From contig JAXDDX010000011.1 of NCBI GenBank assembly GCA_034670405.1, positions 443,001-507,000 on the forward strand: a stretch of 64,000 bases of DNA, written 5' to 3'. Shown here piece after piece: positions 24,201-37,300 of this stretch; position 1 is the first letter of the stretch; each line of letters begins with the position of its first letter. Below the pieces are notes generated by a model. That model worked only from the letters and a program-made list of their open reading frames with translations, ran no database searches and was not told the origin of the DNA. A program made the translations under genes and the position numbers. The DNA comes from Hoplostethus atlanticus. Its lineage: Eukaryota > Chordata > Actinopteri > Trachichthyiformes > Trachichthyidae.

Positions 24201-27200
24201 ACTGTAGAGTATGATCCTGCAAAGGGCTGAACCTCCCCTCATACCCCCATTCTCCTGTCAAGAAGAGGTTACAAATGCTAGAACAGGGCTCCCCTGTTAA
24301 TGGTACTTGTTCTTCCCATTCAGACTGCCTGCAAAGTGGTAGCACCTGTTCACCCAGTGCCCTCTGAAACATCTCCCTCCCACTAAGGGGGGTTTGGGCT
24401 TGAGAGGAAAGGGACATCCCTATTTAAAAAGTGACCGACAGAGACTGTTCCGACTTCTACTTCCTACTGTGCACTGTACCCTTTATGGAGTAAAGATACC
24501 ATTGAGGCATTATGCCAAGGGAACAGGGTTCTCATATAATGAAAACAAAAAGTGTGTCATGCCTTTCTAACACCTCCCGAGGGAGCCACTGCTCCAATGG
24601 AGGTGAGACATTTCACAGAGGACCCTGGCTGCAAACTACAATTTGGAGTGAGACTTCCAGTTCCAGTTCAATGGCTTCTTGGTTCTGGCTTCACTTCACA
24701 AGTTCTAGAGAGCAAAATCTCTTCTCTGTTAAACAAAGGGGCAATAAGAATCATTCCAGCCAGAGAAAGTCACAGGGGCTTTTACTCATAGTATTTCCTC
24801 GTTCCAAGAAAACTTTCCTACAGCCTCTAAATGGGTGTCTCAGAAAATATACATTCAGAATGTTGAGACACAAGGTGCTGTGTCGTTTCATCCTCCTAGG
24901 CAATTGGTTAACAACAATTGACCAGCAGGATGCATATTTTCACAAACAAATCTATCCTGCTAACAGAAAAAAAATTCTGGTTCGCGTATCAGAACATAGC
25001 CAAAGAGTATCTGACCATCCCATTCAGTTCAGCAAGTGTGTGGAAGCAGCCTTTTAGAAAAAAAATGATCAGAGAGGAGAATAATCTCATTCAAACAATG
25101 CCTGGGTCTATTTCAACTAGGAAACAAGGTCTCATTCAGAACATGTCATTGTCTTTTGGGTCATATGACCTCAGTGGTTTCAGTCATTTATTTAGGCCTT
25201 CTGAGAATGAGAGAATTTGAGCTGTAGGTCACATTGCTATGGCTTTGCCCCCAGCGTCACAGCACTCAATTTAATTGGGGTTTCCACCTTGTACCTGTCA
25301 GCATTATGTAATTAGGAAGATCCAACCAGGACCTATACAGGACGAAGACATACAGGAAAGCAGTCATCAAACACGCAGTAGGCAAGTGGCCCCTGCACCC
25401 ATGACAGACTCACATAAACTACCCGTTTTTCCAGCCCTGAAACACTTTCTTCGTTTTGGACATCCCTTGGACTAGAGCAGGTTCATGTGACTGCAGAGGC
25501 AGCACTGGTTATCTGTCCACTGTCCAATGGCAGCACTACATGCTTAATGACTGCAGTAAGGTTTTCTTCATATATTCATTCCAAAAATGTTGCTGCTAAT
25601 ACACTTGAGAAGTTAATAGCTGGTAAGAAAATGTATTTACTATATGAAGCAAACCTAAAAGCTCATTCCCAACTAATCTTCTTCTTTGGCACTTCATTTA
25701 ACTACCATTTTATTGGTTAAAGGGTTTAAACTAAAACTGCACCATGCTGGAGAGATGCATAAAAATAGGATGGTATTATATTTTTTATGCTGCTGCCAAA
25801 GTAGAAGAGCAATTTGCACTCTAGGTGTTGCACAAAGACATTTTTAAAAATAAAAGCATGCTAGTCAATCTCTGTTGCGCCATCAAACATTCTATGAATT
25901 TTGTCTGAATACAGTATAGATAGCATAGATGATCAATAAGCCACTGCAGCAGTTACTGCAAAACATCAAAACAAAATTCATCTCACTCTATTACATAACA
26001 TAATGCATAATGCTCACTTTCAATTCCACATGGTCTGCCAATTTGCCTTTTTCCTCAGGCAAAGACAGGAGCATCCCATTTCAGCATCTTTTCTTGGTGT
26101 TAAACTACAGCATCTAGATGCTGAACACTTTTAAGTGCATTGACATTGAAAATGAGATACAGTAAAAGGCTAGCTGACATAAGTGCATGTAACCTGGGGC
26201 ATCCTCTCACAGCATCTCTGGGGCTTTACTGTGCCTTTTGCAGGTTTATTTTCTCCCATCGTCCAATTCATTATTGACAGACTCTTCATGCATGGCTGCA
26301 GGCAGGCTCCTCTGAATTTATGCAACTCTATATCACATAGGGTGCCTAATCAAGATTCTGACACACACTCAGTTTCAGTTCCTGGGCTTGACTGATGGGC
26401 TGGAGGAAATACGAAGGCCGTGACCAATACAGAATGGGTTCAGTAGCTCTCAATTTCTTCACAGATGAGAAAAGAATGAGAAGGAGCTATTTACAGTGTA
26501 TTGAATTGTGAAGATTCCAAATTTCAGAAGCAATTCCTCAGCTAATCAGCTCAGCATTGGGTCCAGCCATGATGGGATGAACTAAGTTAAAAATAATGTC
26601 AGCTTGCATTTAACATTGGTCAAGAAACAGGCCCTACTTGATACATTTCTTCATGATTAAATTAATGGTGTAGTCAGGGTTCTGAATATGGGAAATGCTG
26701 ATGCTGGTAAATGTTTCTCTTCAGCTGACTCAGGTTCAGTACCATTAGTTAAGCTGGCATGATCAGCCAAAGTGAAAGAGAAGGAGAATAATTCAAGATC
26801 AACCTCTACGCAAGAGTCTTGTGCATTCCATTTTATGTGAACAGAGGCACTGGCATTACCTTGCTGTTGAACATCACTACATCTAAGTTAAACATTGAGG
26901 AAATGTATTTCTGTGCATATTTGTAAACAGAAGAATTTGGGGTGAAATTAAAAAGAAAGGGGAATTTTGCTAATGTAAATAACCTTCAACATTCGCACGC
27001 TGTGACTAGTGTCGAGCATAGAAAAGAGGTTGAAGCTACCTACTCTTGGCCAGTGAGATGAATTCTGTTTTTCTACTTTTTAAAAAATATTTATTTACTA
27101 TACAACATTAATCAGGAGTTGTAGCCCCCCTGAGCCCAAGTGTGTCAGAAAAACAGCCCAGTCAGTGGATAAGCTTCATTAGTGGGAGTGTGTTTTTGGG

Positions 27201-30200
27201 TTCTAGTGTATAAACAATCAGTGTCAACTTCCCATCAATGTAATGCCTGCAGTGCGGACTCCCCACGCTCCAGTTTGAAAGGCTCATCCAATCATATCGT
27301 GCTGCTGATTTGTGTGGTAATTCTTGTCTTATAAATTAACTACCGATTTTTTTCATTATTGACATCCATATGTATCTTTGATCTTTATGGTATCAATCAT
27401 TGTTAACTCAACTCTATGTTTATATCTGATAAAACAATGCAGACATCATCTGGAGAAACATCTGCAGTCTTACTGTAATGCTCCTTAATGCTAATTTTCT
27501 TTTATCACAATTTTGGAGAAGGACCACAAGAGAAAAATACAGTGGAAAAATATCCAAATCCTAAAAGTACTGATAAAATAATACAGTACTTGCACTAGTA
27601 ATACTTAAGAGTATGAATCTAAAAAAAATATGTGTGTATGTACATATTCAACATATTCTGTGGATTTCAGTACTAGGAAGTGTCTGACACATATTCTTTG
27701 AATTTCAGTATTTGAAATTCAGTGCTAGGAAGCGGCCCACTTCAAAGCATTCACCTACCTGGATAACAGAATAAGGGGTCTAGTTGCAGTGGAGTAAAAC
27801 GTTACCTAAAATGGAAATACTCAAGTACAAGTACCTCAGTACTTCAGTAAAAAGGGGTACTTTCAACCTGTGTCCTCCTCCTAGTGGTTTAGGCTTTGAT
27901 GAATGATGACTCCTGCCTGTACAACATATAAACAATGCAGCAGGCCCCCACTGGGAAGGCTTATAGTGGTTCCTTATGATAAGCAAGATCATGGGGAGAC
28001 TAGAGACGTTTTTCCTGATACAGGGTTGCATATCTTCCTCAGTGCTATGAAACCATCCATGGGGACTACCATGGAGGAGCAAGAAGATGTTATTACGATA
28101 AAAGCCATCCGTGATCCTTGGTGAGCTCCTAAGGTCAATAAAAAGAGGAACTGAGGCTGTGTTCCTCCATTGCACTCCCTGTAAAATATCTTAGCAACAT
28201 CCCAAATTCCCACAACCTCTACAGATAAATTGCCATTTTTTTTTCTTGAAGATGTTTTGAATTTAATGTTCCCTCCCAAAATAACCTCATATCTGTTCTT
28301 CTTAGTCCTCAATGCAATTAAGTGACATCTCACCACCTCAACTTCAACGTCACATTTCTATGCTCAGTGTCTTGCTGCTGACTACAGTGCTTTTTGATCT
28401 AGTCTGCCCCTGCATCACAGAGCCATTTCGGAGATCCTTTGTCACAGCCAAGTGCTCCTCATTGAAAATAAATTGATTTGCGGCGTATCCAAGACATCCA
28501 AAGCGCAAGAACTATGATACCTCATGAATCAATAGTGCTTTTATTTCTTCCAATGCAATACTCTTTGATCTAATACAATTACATATTACAGAATATGCAG
28601 CTAAATGTAAACCTATCCTGGACTGATTCCGAATTTATATTTCATAAAAAGCTAGCGCTGCCGGGCAAGCATATATACATCATGTATAGTCAGAGAATTT
28701 GAATTTAAATAGTCTTTCTTTCAGGATCAATATAAGTCCAGTTCAATTTCATTAGTTCCCTGAAAAGCTTTTAATTAGAATGTATTCATGTGCTTTTCCT
28801 GTCCTTCAAAAGTGATGGATGTCTTGCTGTGGTCAGAACAGACCCCGGGATAGCCGGGAAATCTACAAGAGTCATATTTTATTAAGAGCATGGCTCTGTC
28901 TTTTGCTTTGGCAACACGCAGCAGTGATGCATCTAACAGTAGGACAGAAGAACATCCCTTTGTAACTGTACATGTTGTGAGTATTTGAGTATTTTGAGAT
29001 TTGTGAAATCAAAGCACTGAACATACCACCCAATGCCACCAAGCTGTCGGACAGCTTCATGAATGGAGGATAAGAACAAGAATATTTTTAGAGGTCCTGA
29101 ATGTCCTGGGTTGTCAAACATAACTAGATATGTGGTCCCCTTAGACACAATTACTGTGTGAAACCTCAAAGGGAAGCCAGATTGACTATGCTGAGTCAGA
29201 ATCTAAAGCTTTCTCCCTCTCCAAGAAAAACGGTAACAAAGCTATATTACAAACGAGCAACCAAAGTTTGTTGCCTGCTCAATAGTATTTCTTTCATTTT
29301 TATTGATAGGTACACAGGTTTTATAATTTCCTATATTTCATTGTAAATATAGGTTGGCCAGAGTAAAGCCAGAGTAACTTCACAGTAATTAAGATAACTT
29401 ACTTGAGAATACATCTGCCTCTCCAGTTACGTGGGGTTCGTTGCCCACTTCCGTTGTGAAGTGGCTTGCTTAATTTGTTTTGAGGCTTAGTTCCGTTTTG
29501 TTTTGGCAATATTTGCAGCTGCGTTGTCATATTGACGTTGCAGGTGTTGTCATATTGATGTTGCAGGTGTTGTCATATTGACGTTGCAGGTGTTGTCATA
29601 TTGATGTTGCACGTGTTGTCATAGTGACGTTGCAGGTGTTGTCATATTGATGTTGCGGGTGTTGTCATATTGGCGTTGCAGGTGTTGTCATATTGATGTT
29701 GCACGTGTTGTCATAGTGACGTTGCAGCGTTTCTGAAATGCCGTGGCTATGTTGTGATATTGTTGCAGCGTTTTTTGAAATGCAGCACGTTTTCCCTTCT
29801 CGGCCATCGTACTAATGAACCCAGAGCACACCATGGAATTGCTGCGTCTCAAAGAGAGATAATGTAAGAACAAGTCAGGTGATTTATCTTCGTGGTACCA
29901 ATCTAGAACCCTTGGTGTGTTAGTACATGGCTTCCCTGCACAGCTCACAGCCACAAACAACACCATGGGATCTGAGGTGAGCAGGGGGAAGGTCGGCTAA
30001 TTATCACAACTCAGACTCTTTTGTATACTGTAGGCACAATCCAGTCCAGCTCCTCATTCTCCTCTAGGAGATAATCAAACAGCATATCTTAGTATGGTAC
30101 CAATGTGAAATATGTATGGTAACACAGCAGTTATTCAGGTCATTTGGAAATTCCTTTTATTCAGTCATTGGTATAAAACCTTGCATCGTTTAGCAATCTT

Positions 30201-31250
30201 TTGTAGGTAACATGTAGGTAGGTAGCCATTTTAGTCTAAGCATCCTACAAATCCTATTTCAAGAATATGCTCACAGAATCACAACCTCCCCTTTAGTATT
30301 AACTATAAAAAAGGCTGGAAAAAGGGTGCAGGAAGGGATCCACCTTCTGCCTATGGAAGCATGTATGGATGATTTGACATCTATGACTTACAACAGCACC
30401 CCACGCAAAAAGGTTGCTTTCTAAGTTGATTGGTAACCTAAAATGGACTTGGATGAAAGTAAAGTCATGCATCTCTAATGTTAAGGGGAAGTGATCAGAC
30501 TCTACATTGATATAGAGCTTATTGGAGAAGTCTATTAAAAGCTTAGGAAGATGGTTTAACACAAAGAGCAGATTCAGGGGTTAGGGCAGGATGTTATAAG
30601 AGGCTTAGAGTGTATACTGAGGTCAGAGTGGTGTCTGTAGTTTGTACCTAAAACAGCGATTGAAAGCAAACCAACAGGAAACGATTCTTGACCTGCTAGG
30701 AGAGAGAACCAAAATGCATCAAGTCGATTTCGCATGTGAAGAGGAACAAATCAGAAAACATGTATTATTGAGTGGGCACAAGTTAGGGCAGCTAAGGGAA
30801 GTGAGGGATTGGTAAACTGGAGCAGACATAAGAAAAGAGCTCACAGTACCACCAGTGATACAGCCAGTTGTTTATTTTGTAGAGCTCAATGTGCGATGGG
30901 CAGACAGAGTAGATCAGTGTTAGATGCAGGTTGTGGGATGCCAGAATAAACTGCTGAACCTCCTGGAGGTGTTGTGGGCCTAATTCAAAGAAACATCTGT
31001 GATAAGAAGCGCCCACTTGATAATCTCCAAAATGTACTCACACTCACTCACTCTCTTTCCTCCAGGTTTACACAGAGGCGCCCACCCAAGTTTCATTGCT
31101 AAAAGTTTGTTTGCAAGAGATCTTCTGTATTGGTTAATGCCTCAACAATAATGCAAGTCTCTGTTTGTGACCTGTAGTTGCCCCATCTCCATGCCTCTCG
31201 GGTTTTTCTCTCCACTGTGATATACCCCTCCCCCTGTGCCATCCACGTGT

Positions 31251-31305
<55 letters not shown>

Positions 31306-34300
31306 ACCACTACCAATGAAAAATGTGCCAGTACAAATGATCCCTCTTGGTAATTGCTATCTCGTGAAGAGAGCTGACAGTCTAGTATTCAGGGCCAGTG
31401 TCTTGACGACATGATGCGCTAAAAAGCGGCAATTGGGAAGAGTGGAGCTCTGGAAGAGTTCCATCCTTGCAGGTTAAAAGATAGTTTGAGGGGTAGGCCC
31501 ATAGTGAATCCTCTTAAAGGAGGATTAATGCTACAAGATTGATGGGCGGTTTTTCCCACCACTTCCTACAGTTACTGTTAAATGGCATGACGGTCATATG
31601 AGACAGACCAAGCCAGCTCTTGCTAGCAGAGTGGTTTAGTGGTGATTGATGTAGCATGTTTTTCCTTTCTTGTCTTTCTTAAATGTAGAGTCTCTTTTGT
31701 AGTTTCCTGTGTAATTTTTTTCTCTCATTTGCTACAGTCACTATGGTCAAGACATTGTGATACTAAAAGTATTAGTAAATGTTGGTAGATTATATTACAA
31801 ATATAGGCAAAGTGCAGGGTTAAAAAGACAAGTCTAGTATATGAGTGTGTATTTAGTATTTAGTATAAAAGTAGAAGTCTTTACCATGCTTTTGTTTAGT
31901 ATATTTTTAGTGTGTAATATTCTGTGTTGACCATGTCTGTCCTGTCTCTCCTCTCTCCCAGATGACCCCACAATGCAGGGGCTAGACAAGTCCAGACATC
32001 TACAAACAGGAGAGATGATCATCATTGTGGTGGTTCTGCTCATGTGGGCAGGTAAGTTTGTAGATTGTCATGGCTTAATAATAGTTCAGTCTGATGAGCA
32101 GGAAATCAGAACCAAAAATCAAGTCAGGGTCGGAAACACTTTAACTCATAACCATAAACTCCTAGGTCCTTACAATCTAACAGTAACACGCTTCTCCTTT
32201 AGGGGTTATTAATATGTTGACTGGTCTAAAAAGGTCTAATAGATATACATCCAATTTGAAGCATGGGGAGTTATTGAGAATGTATTGTCATTAGTAAAAA
32301 GCTTAAAGAAGGTGAAAGATCTCTAATAGATCTGCAACATGTGAACATTTATCGTCAGCCTCAATAATGAAGACTAATGGTGCACATCTTTGAAAGAGGC
32401 TCCATAGTGAAGTTTCCCTTGCAGCTACATCAATACATTGACACACCAATCAATAAGTCACTAATCAATGAACCAGCCTGTCAATCAGTCATGCAGCACA
32501 AAATTAAATAATACCAATCTAAAGATAGGTGATGGAAAGAAAGAGTGAATGTGAAGGAGTCGTTTGATCCAAATGAAGCAAAAGACACTTCACAGTTGCC
32601 ATAGCAGTTACACAACCCTCTTTAGCTTGTGCTAATGAAATGCTAGCTCATAGCTGTCAGCTGAAGGAAGCTAGCCAAGACCAGCACGTGTTGCCAAATC
32701 CAAAAGCCATCCAACAATAAATATCCTCCGCTTAGCGTCAGCACAAAGGCTTCTATCCTGACAGATGTATATTTTCTGCAAAACATTAACCCTTGGAGTG
32801 CTAGTATTTACCCACTTATCACATCGACCCAGCACTGGATCGCAACACTGGATGGCTGTACCTAATATCTGTCCATATCTGACATATGTCCATATACCCA
32901 TATGTCCATATGTCCATATGTCCAACCCTTTGAGATGATTTTGGCTTTATGGCTCAGTATATATTTTGATTCCATTAGACAAATCACTACTAAGACAGCA
33001 GATCAAAGAGACTAAGCTTACACATTTTATTGAAATTTAAATAGATAAAATATAATTTAAAAGTTCTGAAAAACAGTTTTTCATGTTTGTTTTTGTTGAA
33101 ATGGCAATTAGAATATCAGAACTGTGCCACATGATGAAACTAATAAATACATAAAAATCACAATGGTTATGTATATAACCCTCTCTAGTTCTCATTACTA
33201 CAATTGTAATATCAGTTTATGGATATTTAATGATAATATTGTCATATTAATTCAGAACCTCAATGAAGCAAGTTAATTGTCTGCATAACAATCTGCATCT
33301 GGTAGATTGCAAAATGCAACATAACAAACTCCTCGGAGAATTCACCATCTTCCAAGCTTGCAGATAAAGGCACATCCATCACAACCCTTTGGGAACTGAA
33401 TTCCATTATCCACATGGCCTTTCAACGGGCTCAGTTAGAGGACTTGGGGACAAGTCTGTGAGTGACAGGTGCCACAATATGAATTAATTCCTAACGTCCT
33501 GTGTGTGTGTGTGCGTGTGTGTGTGTGTGTGTGCGTGTGCGTGTGCGTGTGTTGTGTCCATCTCCCACCTCCTGGCAGCTGTCATTGCCCTATTCTGCCG
33601 ACAGTATGACATCATCAAGGACAACGACTCCAGCAACAGCAAGGAGAAGGCCAAGCCGTTGTCAGAGAGGAGCACACCAGAGCACCACAGCGGAGGGCTA
33701 CTGCGGAGCAAGGTGAGCATGGCTGGACACAGGCGGGCGTCACATCACTCTCAGCGTAATCAAATCAGACGTACATTGAGTTTTTCGGAAATTGGGACGT
33801 TTTCCGGAAATCGGGACATGACTGACATTCAAGTAATAAAAGGTTATTAATGTTTTTTATTATATGGCCTGCAGATTCATACATTTTAAAAAATAAATAT
33901 CATTTTCTCACTTTTGCGATAATGCCCGTCACCTACTACCACGCAACACAATGTATGCTAAAGTGTTAACATGGAGAACTGGAGCGAACAATCTACCAGG
34001 GACACATTAATGATTTTGGTGTGTGTGTTCTCATAACTTAACAGGTAAGTTGACCCATCTCCCAAAAAGTATATTCCTTTAAAGGTTCTTACATGCCATG
34101 GTGTATGTGCATGCAGAGTCTCTCTTTAGGGAGTATAGTTGTGGTCAGCCAACTCAAGCTACCACTACACCACCGTGACCTTGGTTACCTACCTACCTAT
34201 ATATTACCACGATTCATTTTCTGGAACACAGTTACATAGACTCTGGTGGAGAGACTGGTGATAGCAAGCACGATTACCTGGGACACAAGACAGAACATTG

Positions 34301-37300
34301 CAAACAGCTCTGTGATGTGATGGCACCTTGGTGAATGGTGGGCTCACTATGAGGCAACCTTTGAGCTCTTGTAACTATAATAGTGCCCAGTGATGGTGTA
34401 GCAGTTGAGACGGTCATGTCTGGGCCCACATGTGCCTCTGCAGCTCCCCAGAACTCTCTCTCCCATGTCTTCCCTAGTCTCCCACTCCTCCCCTCTGTCT
34501 CAATTAAGGAAGAAAATATTAAGGGGAGTTTATTGCCATAGCAACTTTCCCAAGGATTTAAAAAAAGATCTAAATTGCCTTTTATTTGATTAGTGAATGC
34601 AATTAGAGGTCAGTGGTATCACTGGTAAATTTAATTTTGAATTGACAAAATTTAAAATGAATTGACCTTCAACCGCAATGACAGGCTTCTAATTGTATAG
34701 CAAGAATGAAATATTAATGAAATATCTTTGTTGGCAGAAACCTAGACCATGCAATCTATTAATGCTTTGCACTTTCACACAGACTTTACACACAGATATA
34801 CTACATACTGAAAATAGCAGCCACAGTGCTGAATCATTCCCCACTGAGCTTTATGCCTGAATTCATCTTTACTAATACAGCACTGTTTGTGGAACACATC
34901 TTGACATCAGACCTTATTTCCTGGAGTCCATTTGGAGCTTGACCTTTATATATATAGCAATTTATTTTCTCCATGACCCCTCTCAGTTCATGTCGGTATC
35001 CATTCCAGATATGAACTCCTGTCTACTACATCTTCTGTAGCCAAAACCCAATCTACAATGTAACCTTCTCTGTCAAAGATTCTTCCACTGGACAAAAACA
35101 AACACCAACTTGCATTCAATAGAGCACATAATGGATACGGTATATCTCCTATTGCTGTAACCATTGGAATGTCTGCGACTGGGAAGATACAGAGGAGGGA
35201 TGTGGTTGCTGAGTGTCCCATGATACCACAGAGTTGCCCCTTTGGAAGCAGTTCAAATCGTGACTTGCTACATGGGAGGCTGCGTAGCGAGGTCCCTGCT
35301 ATGAAAAATACATGCAACCAAGACCCTGCCAAATGGGGCCTTGAGTGCATGAGGAATGGCTTAGAAAACAAAGGATAACAGTAGATAGATGTAGTCACTG
35401 AGGGCTGAGTATTGAGGCCACGGCAAATCGATGGGAGTGTTGACCTGTGGGTGGGAATTAACTTAGCAACATATTGAGTTTTCCTCTTTAAAGTAGCTGA
35501 GGGGTAATTGTTCTAGGTTTTTTCATTGTGTCGGCTTATCTCCTTTTCCTATCCTCATTAGGTGGTTGAATGTGGAAGCAAGCTTTCAGTCAGAGAAGCT
35601 CTGATCACTCTTCTCATAGAGAACCAGCTAATTATTGTCAACGAGACCTTTGGTTCCGCTCCTAGTGAGCAAAAACTTATTATAGCCACGTATTGACAGA
35701 ACGACCAATGCACACCAGGTTAATAAGTTAAGGTTAATAAGTTGCCAGCTGGTGCTTGGTGCCGGAAGCTTCAAAAGCAGGCCTTTGTTCATTCCCATAT
35801 TTGAGAAGCCAAACTAACTTCTGATGTTATTATCATATAAGACAGGACACCTCTAACCCACACCTGAATGTCATCTCACTGATTGGATCAGCTGACTTCG
35901 ATTACCCCCTTTCAGAAGTCATTATCCTAGAGGTTCACATACATTTTCCGGCTTAGGCTGTTAACGTTTGAACATTATGTTCAATAAAAACATGTAAAAA
36001 AACAAATTACACCTATTTTTACAACTTAGATGAAGATTAGACCATATTTTAGAGTCATCTTCTATATTAGCTGGCAAAGTATAATTTAAAGATTTTGCTA
36101 TAGCATTTGGACACTTAAAAGGTTTTACAATAGCTTTTCTTCCACTTTGAGAATAATAGTGTGCATATCACATAGAAAATATCTATTAATTATGTGATAT
36201 GATACTATTCTAGGAAAAATATTCTTGGATGATGCTGGATGAAGTTGATATACTACTTAAAATAGTACAACTCATTAGTACAACTAATTACATACCATTA
36301 ATTGGTCTACTGCAAGATTACAGCATGCCAATGCTTTGATATGCCACCCAATTAGTGTTCACAGAATGTTTCAAAACATTTCTTCTCAGCCTCTCAGCAA
36401 ACAGAGGCATGTGTTTATGGCTGGTGAAAAAACCCACTGATCGTTTTCTCTTATAGCAGTTATTTTGAACTTTGGGCACTTTCTGATACACCTGGCACAC
36501 AAATCGGTTGAAACAGCGGTAGACAAATTGAACAAGTAAACACAGGAAAGATGGATGAGAAAGTGACTTTTTATGGCAATCGATTCCCTCTGCTTTTCAC
36601 TCAGAATGATCAGGCTGAACCTTGCTGATGACCGTGATCGATGGTGATGATTTTTCTTTCGGCCTATCTGTCAGAGAACACAGTGGGCTCGAGAGACAAG
36701 GGCACTCACAACAGAAACAGAACAAAGTTGGAGCGGCATCGCTGCACCTTCACAACAATCGATGGCTTTGGATCGATGTGCTGCTAGGGTGTCCTTACAC
36801 AATGTCTTCCTGTATGATCAACATTCACATGTTGGAATGAGTTTTAATGTATAGGATATACAATAGGTAGAAAATGACTCGCGCACGTGGATGACACATG
36901 TATAGCAGTTGTAATGTATTGCTCATAAGCATGTGCCTTACACCTTCAACAAAGAGTTTTGAGGAATAAAAAAGGAGCTGCACATTGAAATGAGGAAACA
37001 GACACCCCTCAGACATTGTAAACATCTGCTGGCCTACAAAACAAATCACACTATCAGCCCTAGAGAGGAAACATTCAACTGACAAAGTCTTTTCATCTTT
37101 CCCCCACCCCACCCCCCATCCCCCAATGGCGTCCTTAAATCACCTCTTGCTTGAAGCAATAACTGAGAAAGATTAATGGTTATAATTCAGTACTTTTTCT
37201 TCTACTTCTTCTTCAGTTACTCTGGGGGGCTAAAAGTTATAAAAATGAGGAATTTAAAACTTTAGGGCTCATTGAGTTTAACTAAGATCAAGCAATGAAA

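Larger units (their letters stand above)
23291..31961 (+). other. fndc4: fndc4 intron 3 (8.7 kb)
   Basis: It carries two 50-bp near-identical direct repeats (23663 and 27070) that bracket an L2-like tail (24005-24158) and a decayed DIRS-like element (24540-25660). Further right are a dispersed repeat near 27500-27865, a 23-bp minisatellite (29523-29733) and a (CA)n tract (31254-31304). The rest holds nothing recognised. Confidence 0.7.
32052..33578 (+). other. fndc4: fndc4 intron 4
   Basis: It contains an 8-bp tandem repeat (CCATATGT)n at about 32881-32926 and a (TG)n tract at its 3' end. The remainder is AT-rich with nothing recognised. Confidence 0.75.

Noticed and set aside
29523-29733. 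Possible CRISPR-like array
   Set aside because: The 23-bp units are contiguous with no unique spacers. This is a minisatellite in a vertebrate intron.
33484-33720. VCVCV/HTHTH-repeat ORFs around 33.5 kb, and likewise near 31.2, 43.7, 62.1 and 63.1 kb
   Set aside because: Direct translation of CA/TG microsatellites.
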